DNA of 64,000 bases from an uncultured Lachnospiraceae bacterium (GCA_910578645.1 CAJTQI010000003.1:285178-349177), one strand, 5' to 3'. Counted from the first letter of the stretch, positions 42,397 through 52,121 are shown. Made by a program: numbers and translations. Notes: generated by a model from the sequence alone, not told the origin.

Positions 42397-43278
42397 TTAT
42401 GCCATAACATCCACATTGGCCCCCGCAATTTCAACCTGGGCCGGTGCGGCCTCTACGGGAATCTCCGCTCCGTTTAATTCCAACATCACGCCGGTTAAGT
42501 TACTTATGGAGTCAGATGAATCATCTGAGCCGTCGCCTATGCCGCTTGCGCCTTCTTCTTTTTCTTTTGCAAGCTTATCGAAGAGAGCCTTCAGATATTC
42601 CATATCTGCCTTCATGATATCGCGCAGCTCATCCGCCCGGTGCTTTCTCTTGAGCATCTCTAAATCTTTCGGGTCCATCTGATTCTTACTGCCTTCGATA
42701 AACTGTTCCATTAAGTCGGTGGACTTTATGGTTTCTTCCATTTCCTTTTCGATGCGTTCCATCTCTTCCTGGATTTCCTGCATGAGCTTTTTCATTTCTT
42801 CCTGGCTCATGGCGGAGGTGTCGAGGATTTCTTCATTGCTGTCCTTGTCTTTTTTCATCTCCTCCGGCTCGGTCAAACCCCTGCGTCCGGTCTTTTCGAT
42901 GCTTTCTTCTTCCTGGAGATGTTTCATGCGTTTTTTGGCAACTCTGGCTATTTTCTCCGCATGGACGAGGGCATTGTGGACTTCCGTGTAGTTGTAGTCA
43001 CCGCTTATCAATTTCATGCGCAGGTCGGCAATTTGGAATTTTGTCTTCGTTGAAAGCTGCTTGGCGTTGATAGACGTCTTTGTACGCATAATCTGATTGG
43101 AAAGACGTTTGAAATTATATTGCAGCTTTTTGTATTTTTTCTTTGGTTTATTGACGCTTTTGGACTTGGAAGTTTTACGGGTTGGATTTGAGACGGTCAA
43201 TGTCCCGACATAGGAGCCGTCGCGGTTTCTGAATTCTATTTTTGTTACATCCGAGTTGTTTGTGACTGTCATGCTCAT
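42397..43278 (-). CDS. Coiled-coil protein of unknown function
   Basis: About 293 residues starting MSMTVTNNSDVTKIEFRNRD; ATG 43,278 lies closely after GGTGGGAAT. A basic segment (KPKKKYKKLQYNFKRLSNQI) is followed by NAKQLSTKTKFQIADLRMKL, and long Glu/Lys-rich coiled coils (MQEIQEEMERIEKEMEETIK). The tail is small and hydrophobic (LELNGAEIPVEAAPAQVEIA). No membrane segment or enzyme motif is seen. Similar hypothetical proteins occur in Lachnospiraceae; function unknown. Confidence 0.75.
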   Translation of the reverse strand: MSMTVTNNSDVTKIEFRNRDGSYVGTLTVSNPTRKTSKSKSVNKPKKKYKKLQYNFKRLSNQIMRTKTSINAKQLSTKTKFQIADLRMKLISGDYNYTEVHNALVHAEKIARVAKKRMKHLQEEESIEKTGRRGLTEPEEMKKDKDSNEEILDTSAMSQEEMKKLMQEIQEEMERIEKEMEETIKSTDLMEQFIEGSKNQMDPKDLEMLKRKHRADELRDIMKADMEYLKALFDKLAKEKEEGASGIGDGSDDSSDSISNLTGVMLELNGAEIPVEAAPAQVEIAGANVDVMA

Positions 43279-43802
43279 ATTCCCACCATGCCTTTCCTGA
43301 AGCTGTTGATTATGCAAAATATACTACAGGTCTCGGATTTTGATTGGCTATCAGGGAAATTTGGCGCTGAATTGTCCTTATAGAGAGTCCGCTCCTTGAA
43401 CATTAGTCAGGAAATCCGTTTCCTGTTATCTATAAGTATCCTATTTCCATTTTCTATTGAATCTCCATGAGCCATGCAAGAAAGCTTGCAGACACAAACT
43501 CGTTACATGCGCTGTCTCAACAAAAGTTGAGACAAAAACATGCACAGAAATGGATATTATTTATAGAAAGTTGAAAATCATTGTTTATAAATCTATACTT
43601 TTAATATCGGATGTTTTATGGATTTTATTACATATTTGCAATTAAAAATTTTGAGAAGTGGCGTAGAGAGCGGAAGATATGGACGAAACGCTGTACACAG
43701 CGTCTAAAATGGGACTTGAAATTCTACAACAAGCTATATATAATAGATATTGTAGTATATATTTAAAGTGGGCGGCATATTTAGTATTGGAGGATAGACC
43801 CT
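43279..43802 (+). promoter_or_regulatory. Intergenic region with palindromes and the zapA promoter
   Basis: No gene in 524 bases. CAGGAAA/TTTCCTG (43,408-43,425) and TGTCTCAAC-AAAA-GTTGAGACA (43,513-43,534) are perfect inverted repeats without T tails and may be operators. ACGCTGT/ACAGCGT lies at about 43,687-43,703. TTGAAA (43,716-43,721), 17-base spacer and TATAAT (43,739-43,744) form a near-consensus promoter about 55 bases before the zapA start. Confidence 0.6.
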
Positions 43803-44210
43803 ATGTCAACGAAAACAGATACAGAGGTAATCATCGCAGGCAAGGTCTTTACCTTAAGCGGCTATGAGAGCGAAGAATATTTACAGAAGGTTGCCTCTTA
43901 TATCAATAATAAAGTGGCAGAGTATAATAAAGTTGACAGTTTTAAGCGCCAGTCTCTTGATACGCAGAATGTTTTGATGCAGTTAAATATTGCGGATGAC
44001 TATTTTAAGGCTAAGAAACAAATTAGTCTTCTGGAGGAGGAAATACAGAATAAAGAAAAAGAGATGTATGACCTGAAACATGAACTGATTGCCTCCCAGA
44101 TTAAATTGGAGAATATGGAGAAAAATATCCGCATTCTCCAGAAAGAGGCGAATGAGAATGGCAAGAAAATCGTCCGCCTGGAAACAGAGTTAAAAGAACT
44201 GAAAAAATAG
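43803..44210 (+). CDS. zapA: Cell division protein ZapA
   Basis: The 135-residue protein has the ZapA start TDTEVIIAGKVFTLSGYESE, EYLQKVASYINNKVAEY, and NVLMQLNIADDYFKAKKQIS, followed by a coiled coil (EEEIQNKEKEMYDLKHELIA). It binds FtsZ and bundles filaments at the division site. GGAGGATAGACCC precedes ATG 43,803. Confidence 0.93.
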   Translation: MSTKTDTEVIIAGKVFTLSGYESEEYLQKVASYINNKVAEYNKVDSFKRQSLDTQNVLMQLNIADDYFKAKKQISLLEEEIQNKEKEMYDLKHELIASQIKLENMEKNIRILQKEANENGKKIVRLETELKELKK

Positions 44211-44217
44211 AGAGCAT

Positions 44218-44247
44218 AGCCCTGTCAGAGAAATCTACAGGGCTTTC
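44218..44247 (+). terminator. Terminator of zapA
   Basis: AGCCCTGT (44,218-44,225) pairs with ACAGGGCT (44,237-44,244), followed by TTC and a T-rich stretch. Confidence 0.7.
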
Positions 44248-44304
44248 ATGTTTCTGCTTTTTGCCTGTATAAATATGTATGTGATGAAAAGGAACAGACT
44301 GTAT

Positions 44305-46632
44305 ATGGAAGGGTCTATACAATACGGAAAAATGACAAGACATAAGGAGACGACAAAACATAAAAAGAACCGGGGTAAGAAGGTGGAGCTGCTTGCACCG
44401 GCGGGGAATTATGAAGCTTTCTTGGGCGCAGTGAATGCCGGCGCGGATGCGGTGTATCTTGGCGGAGAGAAATTCGGTGCGCGGGCTTATGCAGACAATT
44501 TTACCAAGGAGGAGATTTGCCAGGCGATTTATACGGCTCATTTTATGGATAAAAAAGTTTATCTTACCGTCAACACGTTAATAAAAGAAGCTGAGTTGGC
44601 AGGGCTTTACGATTATCTACTTCCTTTTTATGAGGCAGGACTGGACGGTGTGATTGTCCAGGATATAGGAGCTTTGCATTATATAAAGAAGCGTTTTCCC
44701 AAGTTGCCGCTTCATGCCAGCACACAGATGACGGTGACCGGCACATATGGAGCTTCTTTCCTGAAAAAGCAGGGTGTCGTGCGTATCGTGCCTGCCAGGG
44801 AATTGTCTTTGGCGGAAGTGCGGCAGATGAAAGAAGAGAGCGGCCTGGAAATCGAATGTTTTATTCATGGAGCCATGTGCTATTGCTATTCGGGACAGTG
44901 TCTGTTCAGCAGTATATTGGGCGGCAGGAGCGGTAACAGGGGCAGATGTGCACAGCCTTGCCGTCTGCCTTACCGGATTTACGAAGGTGGCGAGCCGTTA
45001 GATGGCGTGGAGTATCCCTTAAGTCTCAAAGATATGTGCACGCTGTCCTATATCCCGAAACTGATTGAAGCCGGAATTGATTCTTTTAAGATAGAGGGGC
45101 GTATGAAGAAACCGGAATACGCCGCAGGCGTTACCGCATTGTACCGTAAATACATTGATTTGTATGAACAAAAAGGCACCGATGCATACCATGTGGAGAA
45201 AGAAGATTTGGACAGGCTGCGTAGTTTATATATTCGCAGCGAAATACAGACGGGATACTTTGAAAGGCACAATGGCAGGGAGATGGTCACCTTGCATAAG
45301 CCAAGTTATGCGGGGAACGATAAGGCACTGTTAGAACAAATCAGACAGTCTTACTTGCATGAACCTGATAAACGGCCGGTTCGGATGAGAGCAGTTTTTG
45401 AGATAGGGAAGCCCGCATGCCTGTATGTGAGCGATATGAATGAAGGCTCGGAGCATCAGGATAAACATTCCGTCACAGTATACGGGGCGGTGGTTGAGGA
45501 GGCTAAGAAAATGCCTCTGCAAGAAGAGAATATCCGCCGTCAGCTATTGAAGACGGGAAAATCCCATGTGGAGGCGGTATCATGTGATGTGGAGACAGAA
45601 GGGGGCATTTTCATGCCTGTGAGCGCCATCAATGAACTGCGCAGGATGGGCGTGGAAGCTTATGAACGACAATGTATGAACAGGGTAGAGAAATGTGAAT
45701 TACATGAAGAGGATAGACTGACTGAGTCAGTCTGTAATACCGAACCGGTCGAAACAAAAGAAACTACCGCATTCACTTTTTGTGTGAATAGTCCCGATAC
45801 AAATTCCGGTTTGCATAAGGGACGGCCAGGGGTGCAGGAAACGGATATTCTCGTGTCTTCTTACGAACAGTTTTCGGTGGCTTTGTCGTATCCATGCCGC
45901 CGCATTTATATAGACAGTGATTTGTATATACAACAATACGGGCAGATTGCAGATACTATGGAAAAGCATAGTGAGAAAGAATATTATCTGGTGCTGCCCT
46001 ATGTGTTGCGCACCAGGGACAAGGCGTATTTGCATAGGCTTACAGATATGTCAGACACAGTGAAGGGGTTCCTGGTCCGTAATTTAGAGGAAGCGGCTTA
46101 CGTCATGTCACTTGGGAAAACCTATAGGATTGTCCCTGATGCGGGACTGTATGTATTCAATACACAAAGTGTCCTTTTCTGGACGCGCTATTGTAGTGAA
46201 TATACGTTGCCCTATGAATTAAACGCCAAGGAAGCGGGGCGGTTGGCGCGCTATGCGGCGGAAATCGGCATGGATACCGTGATGATTGTATATGGCAGGA
46301 TACCCATGATGGTGACGGCCAATTGTGTCAGGAAAACTTCCGGTCGATGTAAGGGGGACTGTGAGACGGAGCAGAACAGGGTGTTTCTTGAAGACAGATA
46401 TAAAAATTCTTTTCCGGTGGCGGTGAACTGTATACACTGTTATAATATCATCTATAATTCAGTGCCTTATTCTCTCCACATGCAGACGAAAGAGACAAAC
46501 AAAGTACAGGCAAGCGTGGGGCGCTACGATTTTACCGTGGAAACTGCCGAGGAATGCCGCCGTATTCTGGCGGGCGGTATGTTCCCCTATGAATCCTATA
46601 CGACAGGGCATTTGAAGAGAGGTGTGGAATAG
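44305..46632 (+). CDS. Peptidase U32 family protein
   Basis: The long protein (about 775 residues) has the U32 core: VELLAPAGNYEAFLGAVNAG, ADAVYLGGEKFGARAYADNF, YLTVNTLIKEAELAGLYDYL, IVQDIGALHYIKKRFPKLPL, SGQCLFSSILGGRSGNRGRC and the signature EAGIDSFKIEGRMKKPEYA. The Cys set (GAMCYCYSGQC, RGRCAQPC) is the iron-sulfur-type cluster site of this group. Related proteins (RlhA, TrhP) hydroxylate RNA, so a modification role is more likely than proteolysis. The extended C-terminus is typical of the long clostridial form. ATG 44,305 is preferred for AAAAGGAAC; ATG 44,332 is possible. Confidence 0.88.
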   Translation: MEGSIQYGKMTRHKETTKHKKNRGKKVELLAPAGNYEAFLGAVNAGADAVYLGGEKFGARAYADNFTKEEICQAIYTAHFMDKKVYLTVNTLIKEAELAGLYDYLLPFYEAGLDGVIVQDIGALHYIKKRFPKLPLHASTQMTVTGTYGASFLKKQGVVRIVPARELSLAEVRQMKEESGLEIECFIHGAMCYCYSGQCLFSSILGGRSGNRGRCAQPCRLPYRIYEGGEPLDGVEYPLSLKDMCTLSYIPKLIEAGIDSFKIEGRMKKPEYAAGVTALYRKYIDLYEQKGTDAYHVEKEDLDRLRSLYIRSEIQTGYFERHNGREMVTLHKPSYAGNDKALLEQIRQSYLHEPDKRPVRMRAVFEIGKPACLYVSDMNEGSEHQDKHSVTVYGAVVEEAKKMPLQEENIRRQLLKTGKSHVEAVSCDVETEGGIFMPVSAINELRRMGVEAYERQCMNRVEKCELHEEDRLTESVCNTEPVETKETTAFTFCVNSPDTNSGLHKGRPGVQETDILVSSYEQFSVALSYPCRRIYIDSDLYIQQYGQIADTMEKHSEKEYYLVLPYVLRTRDKAYLHRLTDMSDTVKGFLVRNLEEAAYVMSLGKTYRIVPDAGLYVFNTQSVLFWTRYCSEYTLPYELNAKEAGRLARYAAEIGMDTVMIVYGRIPMMVTANCVRKTSGRCKGDCETEQNRVFLEDRYKNSFPVAVNCIHCYNIIYNSVPYSLHMQTKETNKVQASVGRYDFTVETAEECRRILAGGMFPYESYTTGHLKRGVE

Positions 46633-46691
46633 CGTACGGGAAATCCCGGTTTGGGAAACTTTTTAATGACAGGCAGGATTGAAGGATTTAT

Positions 46692-48062
46692 ATGGAATTA
46701 TATATAACAGAACTTTCAAAGTATTTGATTACATTGTTTATCGCATTATATACATTAGAATGTTTTTTGGTATTCCGTTACAAGGAAGAAGAGGGACGCG
46801 GCGGGATTTATATCCGCCAGAATCTTTTGATGTTCCTGGTCCATTTTTCTTGTTTTCTTGTAATTTGTTTTGAGACGGGAAAATTGGAATATCTTTTGTT
46901 TTATGTACTGCAGCAAATCTTGTTGTTTGCCACGGTGGTTCTTTTCCGCATGATTTATCCCAGGGGCAACCGGTTGGTCATTAACAATATGTGTATGCTT
47001 CTAAGCGTCGGGTTTGTGATTCTGAGCAGACTGTCCTATGAAAAGGCAATCAAGCAGTTTTTTATTGTGACAATTTCTATTATTATAGGAATGTTAATTC
47101 CTTATTTTATCCATAAACTCAAGTTTCTTAAGAGCCTTACGTGGATATATGCGTCGGTGGGCATCGTGGCGCTTGGCATTGTGCTGATTTTAGGTTCTAC
47201 CACTTACGGTTCTAAAATTTCCTATTCGGTGGCGGGGGTGACTTTCCAACCGTCGGAGTTTGTGAAGATTATTTTTGTGTTTTTTCTGGCAAGCGCCCTC
47301 TATGAGTCCCATGATTTTTTGCATGTTATGATAACAGCGGTAGTTGCGGGCATACATGTGTTGGTGCTTGTGGCGTCCAGAGATTTAGGAAGCGCCTTGA
47401 TTTTTTTCATTGTTTATGTGATGATGGTATTCATTGCAACAGGCAATTGGCTCTATCTGTTTCTTGGCAGTGGGGGAGGATGTGGCGCGGCGGTGCTTGC
47501 GTACCAGTTTTTTACCCATGTGCAGGTGCGGGTACAGGCGTGGAGGGACCCTTTTAGCTGTATTGACGATGCCGGGTATCAGATTACCCAATCGCTGTTT
47601 GCTATCAGCAGCGGCGGTTGGTTTGGCATGGGACTGTTTCGGGGTACGCCTGGCTCCATTCCGTTTGTGGAAGCGGATTTTGTTTTTTCTGCGGTGGCGG
47701 AGGAACTTGGAATCGCTTTTTCCATGTGTGTGATACTTATCTGTGTAAGCTGTTTTATCATGTTTATGGATATTTCCATCCGGCTGCAGGACAGATTCTA
47801 CAGGTTGATTGCTTTCGGCCTTGGAGTCGTTTATATTTTCCAGGTATTCCTTACGGTTGGCGGGGGCACGAAATTTATTCCGATGACTGGTGTTACGCTG
47901 CCCCTTGTCAGTTACGGAGGAAGTTCGGTATTGACCACATTGGTGATGTTCTTTATTATAGAAGGGCTGTATATCATCAAACAGGAAGAGGGAGACAGAC
48001 GTGTCAGAAAGAAAAAGAGAACCCGAAGAACTGAACAGGAAGCCATCCGGGAACAAAAGTGA
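46692..48062 (+). CDS. FtsW/RodA/SpoVE-family glycosyltransferase
   Basis: The 456-residue SEDS protein has ten or so membrane segments and the family motifs FQPSEFVKIIFVFFLA, ASRDLGSALIFFIVYVMMVF, RVRVQAWRDPFS-type loop, GLFRGTPGSIPFVEADFVFS, AVAEELGIAF and MTGVTLPLVSYGGSSVLTTL. SEDS proteins polymerise lipid II into glycan strands. It overlaps the start of the next gene, a class B penicillin-binding protein, its obligate partner. Whether it serves division, elongation or sporulation cannot be decided from sequence. Confidence 0.93.
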   Translation: MELYITELSKYLITLFIALYTLECFLVFRYKEEEGRGGIYIRQNLLMFLVHFSCFLVICFETGKLEYLLFYVLQQILLFATVVLFRMIYPRGNRLVINNMCMLLSVGFVILSRLSYEKAIKQFFIVTISIIIGMLIPYFIHKLKFLKSLTWIYASVGIVALGIVLILGSTTYGSKISYSVAGVTFQPSEFVKIIFVFFLASALYESHDFLHVMITAVVAGIHVLVLVASRDLGSALIFFIVYVMMVFIATGNWLYLFLGSGGGCGAAVLAYQFFTHVQVRVQAWRDPFSCIDDAGYQITQSLFAISSGGWFGMGLFRGTPGSIPFVEADFVFSAVAEELGIAFSMCVILICVSCFIMFMDISIRLQDRFYRLIAFGLGVVYIFQVFLTVGGGTKFIPMTGVTLPLVSYGGSSVLTTLVMFFIIEGLYIIKQEEGDRRVRKKKRTRRTEQEAIREQK

Positions 48063-49473
48063 ACGAAAGAAACGAAACAGGCAGATTATGGCGGTGACCT
48101 ATCTTTTTGTTGCGTTATTTCTGGGGATGATGGGATATACATGCCATTATGCCGTTACGCACAGGCAGGAGATGATTAACAACAGTTATAACGGCAGGCA
48201 GGAATTGCTTGTTTCACAAAATACGAGAGGAACCATCTATGCCGCGGGCGGACAGGTGCTTGCCGAGACGCAGACTGACGCGGAGGGCGAGGAGACAAGA
48301 AGCTATCCCTATGAGAATCTGTTTGCCCATGTGGTGGGCTATGCTTCGAACGGTAAGTTTGGTATCGAGTCAAGCAGCAATTATTATCTGATTAATTCAA
48401 ATGCCAGGCTTGCCGATAAAGTGGCCAGCGATGTGGCAGGCGCCAAGTATCCGGGAGACAGCGTCGTGACTACGCTTGATGTAGGGATACAGGAAGTAGC
48501 CTACCAGTCGCTTGGAATTTATAAAGGGGCGATTATCGTTTCCGAGCCATCCACGGGTAAGATTATTGCCATGGTATCGAAACCGGATTTTAACCCCAAT
48601 GAGATTGATGCCATCTGGGATGACTTGTTGGAAGATAAGGAGAGTTCCGTGCTTTTGAACCGTGTGACCCAGGGGTTGTATCCGCCCGGCTCCACCTTTA
48701 AGATTGTGACCGCTCTGGAATATATTCGTGAGAATCCGGATACTTACAGTCAGTATACGTATCAGTGTAACGGGAAATTTTCTTCTGGTTCGGATTCCAT
48801 TAACTGTTACCATGGCACGGTCCATGGTCATGAAGACTTTGCGAAATCTTTTGCCAAGTCATGCAATTCTTCTTTTGCGAATATCGGCGTGCAGCTTGAC
48901 CGTGCAAAATTTGGGAATACCTTAAATGATTTGCTTTTTAATCAGGAACTTCAGGTTTCTTTTGCATACAATCAAAGTAAGCTTATGATTGACGGTTCAA
49001 CGTCTGATTCCGATGTTGTGCAGGCGTCGATTGGACAGGGAACTACACAGATAACGCCGCTGCATGTTAACATGATTACAAGCGCAATTGCGAACAAGGG
49101 TGTATTGATGAAGCCCTATCTGGTGGATTATGTAAAGAATAATGAGAATACCATTGTCAAGCAGTTTAACCCGGCAACTTATAAGAAACTGATGTCGGAG
49201 GAAGAGGCGGCGGCTTTGACCGGCCTGATGGAGGAAGTAGTCACAAGCGGTACGGGGACGAAGTTGTCCGGATTATCCTATACGGCGGCCGGAAAGACAG
49301 GTTCTGCGGAGTACAACAGTGATAAGTCACAATCTCATGCCTGGTTTACGGGGTTTGCGCCGGCCCAGAATCCGGAAGTATGCGTCACGATTATTATTGA
49401 GGGGGCGGGGAGCGGCGGCGATTTCGCGGTGCCGATTGCAAAACGTATTTTTAACGAATATTTTGGACTTTAA
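48001..49473 (+). CDS. Class B penicillin-binding protein (transpeptidase)
   Basis: The 490-residue protein starts at GTG 48,001 inside the ftsW-like gene. It has a basic N-terminus, one membrane helix (IMAVTYLFVALFLGMMGYTC), a short dimerisation domain (GTIYAAGGQVLAETQ), and the transpeptidase motifs STFK (Ser231), SCN (Ser287) and KTGSA (Lys432). Length is nearer to the compact PbpA of actinobacteria and clostridia than to PBP2b. It cross-links peptidoglycan made by the preceding SEDS protein. Confidence 0.93.
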   Translation: MSERKREPEELNRKPSGNKSERKKRNRQIMAVTYLFVALFLGMMGYTCHYAVTHRQEMINNSYNGRQELLVSQNTRGTIYAAGGQVLAETQTDAEGEETRSYPYENLFAHVVGYASNGKFGIESSSNYYLINSNARLADKVASDVAGAKYPGDSVVTTLDVGIQEVAYQSLGIYKGAIIVSEPSTGKIIAMVSKPDFNPNEIDAIWDDLLEDKESSVLLNRVTQGLYPPGSTFKIVTALEYIRENPDTYSQYTYQCNGKFSSGSDSINCYHGTVHGHEDFAKSFAKSCNSSFANIGVQLDRAKFGNTLNDLLFNQELQVSFAYNQSKLMIDGSTSDSDVVQASIGQGTTQITPLHVNMITSAIANKGVLMKPYLVDYVKNNENTIVKQFNPATYKKLMSEEEAAALTGLMEEVVTSGTGTKLSGLSYTAAGKTGSAEYNSDKSQSHAWFTGFAPAQNPEVCVTIIIEGAGSGGDFAVPIAKRIFNEYFGL

Positions 49474-49496
49474 GAGGAAGGGAAAGGGAGAAAAAC

Positions 49497-49940
49497 ATGA
49501 TTGAAGCGGTAAGCTGCGGTGGAGTCGTTATCTTTCGTGGGAAAATACTTGTACTCTATAAACATTTCTACAACAAATATGAAGGGTGGGTATTGCCCAA
49601 GGGGACGATGGAAGAGGGAGAGTCTTATGCGGATACCGCACTCAGGGAAGTCTATGAGGAGACCGGGGTTCAGGCATCGATTATGAAATATATCGGAAAA
49701 AGCCAGTATACGTTTAATGTGCCGGAGGATACCGTATCCAAAGAAGTACACTGGTATCTTATGATTGCGGACAGTTACTACAGCAAACCCCAACGGGAAG
49801 AATATTTTACGGATTCCGGTTACTATAAATACCATGAAGCCTATCATCTTTTGAAATTTCCTAATGAAAAGCAGATTTTGGAGCAGGCCCACGGTATTTA
49901 CCTGGAGATGAAGCGTAAGGACTTGTGGTTCAAGTCATAA
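49497..49940 (+). CDS. Nudix hydrolase
   Basis: The 147-residue protein has the Nudix box GTMEEGESYADTALREVYEE followed by TGV, with the expected REVYEE residues, after WVLPK. The N-terminal strand is AVSCGGVVIFRGKILVLYKH. It cleaves a nucleoside diphosphate linked to some group; the substrate cannot be predicted. GGGAGAAAAAC precedes ATG 49,497, 24 bases after the PBP stop. Confidence 0.9.
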   Translation: MIEAVSCGGVVIFRGKILVLYKHFYNKYEGWVLPKGTMEEGESYADTALREVYEETGVQASIMKYIGKSQYTFNVPEDTVSKEVHWYLMIADSYYSKPQREEYFTDSGYYKYHEAYHLLKFPNEKQILEQAHGIYLEMKRKDLWFKS

Positions 49941-50129
49941 ATTTTATGCGGCATGTGCGCAGTAGATTCTTCTGTTATATTTTTCCGAAATATGTTAAAA
50001 TAGATTCTATACAGTTACCCAATTAATTATATGAAATATATATTGTTAAAAATGGCAAACTGATAATATGCTTTATGCGATATGATAGGTACAAGACTGA
50101 CTTGCACACCGATTCGGTTAGGAAATTCC

Positions 50130-50441
50130 ATGAAATTTTATAAAAGCCTCTATATTGGGGATACTGTTAAAAATCCCCGCAAAATAAAAAGAAAACTGAA
50201 AAAACATGCGAAACTGACGAATATTTATGTGGTTGCCTATATAGAAGAGAGCAGGCGGTTGGAGATTTACCATTGCTTTATGCTGCAGCAGTATTATTAT
50301 AAAGAGCATCCGCCTTATATCATAGGGTTAGCCGGTAGTAAGGAGGAGGCAACCCGGATTATTGTCAAAATCGCAGAGGAAGCTGTGGCTAAAACGGGTA
50401 AAGCAGATTTGACAGCCTATTTATTCCCGCTTTCGGAATAA
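50130..50441 (+). CDS. Conserved hypothetical protein
   Basis: About 103 residues from ATG 50,130, which follows TTAGGAAATTCC; an upstream in-frame ATG at 50,082 lacks a ribosome site. Sequence: MKFYKSLYIGDTVKNPRKIK, KHAKLTNIYVVAYIEESRRL, YIIGLAGSKEEATRIIVKIA. An alpha/beta fold with a basic N-terminal part; no family recognised. It stands 25 bases before the DUF2953-ytfJ pair. Confidence 0.7.
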   Translation: MKFYKSLYIGDTVKNPRKIKRKLKKHAKLTNIYVVAYIEESRRLEIYHCFMLQQYYYKEHPPYIIGLAGSKEEATRIIVKIAEEAVAKTGKADLTAYLFPLSE

Positions 50442-50465
50442 GAGAAGGAAACATTTGTAGAGCAT

Positions 50466-51521
50466 ATGTTACATATTATTTTACTTATTTTAAAAATCAT
50501 AGGCATTATCCTGTTATGTATTCTGGGCATCCTGTTCTTTGCGGTTTTGAGTGCGTTGTTTGTCCCGGTGCGCTACCGGATTGAGATAACCAGGGAAGAG
50601 GGGGAGGATAAACCGCCCGTTCTGGCATATGTCAAGGTTACCTGGTTTTTGCATATAATCAATGTTTTGGTCGCCTTTCCAAGCGATGTGTTCTTGCGGG
50701 TGAGGATTATGCTGTTTACAGTATTCCGGCTTCCGAAGAAAGAAGGCAAGAACAAGAAGAAAGAAAGAAAAGCTCATAGACGTGAAAAAAAGAAATCCAA
50801 AGAAGGCACCCAAGAGCCGTCCGGTTTAAAGGAACAGGAAATGCAGGCGCTGTTGGAGGAATATGTCGGCGAAGAACAGACTGCATCAAAGACAGAAGAG
50901 GCTTTCCGGGATGGGGATGCAAAAAAACAGGTAGAATACCGAGATACGAAGGAGTCCGGCGCCGATACCGATACGGAAGATGAAGCGGGGGAGAAGGAAG
51001 GCGCGGAGAGTGCCCGGAAGTTTTCACTGACCGGAAAAATCAGGGAAATCATAGACAAAATAAAGTGGCTCGCGATAAAAATAAAGGAAATCTTTGAAAA
51101 TATACGGTACACAATCCGAAAGTTCTGTGATAAAATAAAATCTACGTTGGATAATATAGAATATTATCGGGAGGTATTGGAGAGCGAGACGTTCAGACAG
51201 TCTTTTCAATTGTGTAAGAAAGAATTTTCCTATATAGGAAAGAAACTAAAGCCGGATAAATTCGAGGCTGATTTTGTCATTGGCATGGAAGACCCGGCAG
51301 CCCTTGGCGAAGTCCTCGCAGTCTGGGGGATGCTTTATCCGCTTATCGGCCGGCATGTAAGGCTGTCAGGTGATTTCGGATGCGGGAGGATGCGCATTGA
51401 AGGGAGTCTGTATATTCAGGGTAAAATCAGGGCATTTACTTTTTTGAGGCTTGCGGTGCGGATTTATTTTAACAAAAATATCAGGAAATTAATTAAGTTG
51501 TTGAAAAAGGAGGCTGCATAA
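50466..51521 (+). CDS. DUF2953 membrane protein (YtfI-like)
   Basis: The 351-residue protein has an N-terminal membrane helix (ILKIIGIILLCILGILFFAV), then VPVRYRIEITREEGEDKPPV and VTWFLHIINVLV, the DUF2953 start, a long charged linker (about residues 90-190) rich in Lys/Glu, and the C-terminal part FEADFVIGMEDPAALGEVLA, HVRLSGDFGCGRMRIEGSLY. In B. subtilis ytfI and ytfJ are adjacent, as here: the stop overlaps the ytfJ start by one base. Role in sporulation is from context. Confidence 0.85.
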   Translation: MLHIILLILKIIGIILLCILGILFFAVLSALFVPVRYRIEITREEGEDKPPVLAYVKVTWFLHIINVLVAFPSDVFLRVRIMLFTVFRLPKKEGKNKKKERKAHRREKKKSKEGTQEPSGLKEQEMQALLEEYVGEEQTASKTEEAFRDGDAKKQVEYRDTKESGADTDTEDEAGEKEGAESARKFSLTGKIREIIDKIKWLAIKIKEIFENIRYTIRKFCDKIKSTLDNIEYYREVLESETFRQSFQLCKKEFSYIGKKLKPDKFEADFVIGMEDPAALGEVLAVWGMLYPLIGRHVRLSGDFGCGRMRIEGSLYIQGKIRAFTFLRLAVRIYFNKNIRKLIKLLKKEAA

Positions 51522-51913
51522 TGGCAGAAAATAATTTTACCGGTGTGATTGAATCATTGATGAAAGGTATGAATGCCGTAATCGGTACGAAGACGGTGGT
51601 GGGGGATGCCACACAGGTTGGAGATACCATTATTCTGCCGTTAGTGGATATCAGTTTCGGCGTGGGTGCCGGGGCGAGTGCGGCAGACCGCAAGAATGGC
51701 GGCGGCGGTGGGTTTAGTGCAAAGATGTCCCCCAGTGCAGTGCTTGTAATCAAGAATGGCTCCACGAAATTAGTCAATGTTAAAAACCAGGATGCTGTTA
51801 CCAAAGTGCTTGATATGATTCCGGATATTGTGGATAAGTTCACTGCGCCCAAAGAAGAGATGATGGAAGACGGCGAGGCGGTGGATATCGCATTTCCTGA
51901 GGACGAAAATTAA
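51521..51913 (+). CDS. ytfJ: GerW-family sporulation protein YtfJ
   Basis: The 130-residue protein has VIESLMKGMNAVIGTKTVVG, GDTIILPLVDISFGVGAGAS, and GFSAKMSPSAVLVIKNGSTK, the YtfJ/GerW signature. YtfJ is made during sporulation and is needed for normal spore germination in Bacillus. AAAAAGGAGGCTGCATA precedes ATG 51,521. Confidence 0.93.
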   Translation: MAENNFTGVIESLMKGMNAVIGTKTVVGDATQVGDTIILPLVDISFGVGAGASAADRKNGGGGGFSAKMSPSAVLVIKNGSTKLVNVKNQDAVTKVLDMIPDIVDKFTAPKEEMMEDGEAVDIAFPEDEN

Positions 51914-51980
51914 AAGGGGTAAGGTACTTTCCGGCCCGTTGCAGCATATATTATCTAAAGAGCATAGGCGGGGATAATAT

Positions 51981-52121
51981 ATGAAGAGATTAATTGGTTT
52001 TGTAGCAGTATGTATTGCGGCGGGTATGTTGTTTATGCTCTTTTTGACGAACCGTTTTATCGGTTTGATTCTGATTATATTATTGTTGTTGATTGGCTAT
52101 AATTTTTTTTACTGTGACTAA
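51981..52121 (+). CDS. Small two-helix membrane protein, 46 aa
   Basis: ATG 51,981 follows GGCGGGGATAATAT. The peptide starts MKRLIGFVAVCIAAGMLFML and has a second helix LIIILLLLIGY-like (IGLILIILLLLIGYNFF) ending with Cys-Asp. It lies 67 bases after ytfJ, and a similar tiny membrane protein follows ytfJ in other clostridia as I recall. It is too short for automatic ORF cut-offs. Confidence 0.65.
   Translation: MKRLIGFVAVCIAAGMLFMLFLTNRFIGLILIILLLLIGYNFFYCD

Noticed and set aside
42233..42682. Plus-strand ORF after ruvB, Ser-rich
   Set aside because: Composition (SSSxSF runs) is the shadow of the Glu/Lys coiled-coil gene on the minus strand, and it lacks a ribosome site.
47385..48056. Minus-strand 223-aa ORF inside the ftsW-like gene
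   Set aside because: Lies wholly opposite a clear SEDS gene and shows no domain or start signal.
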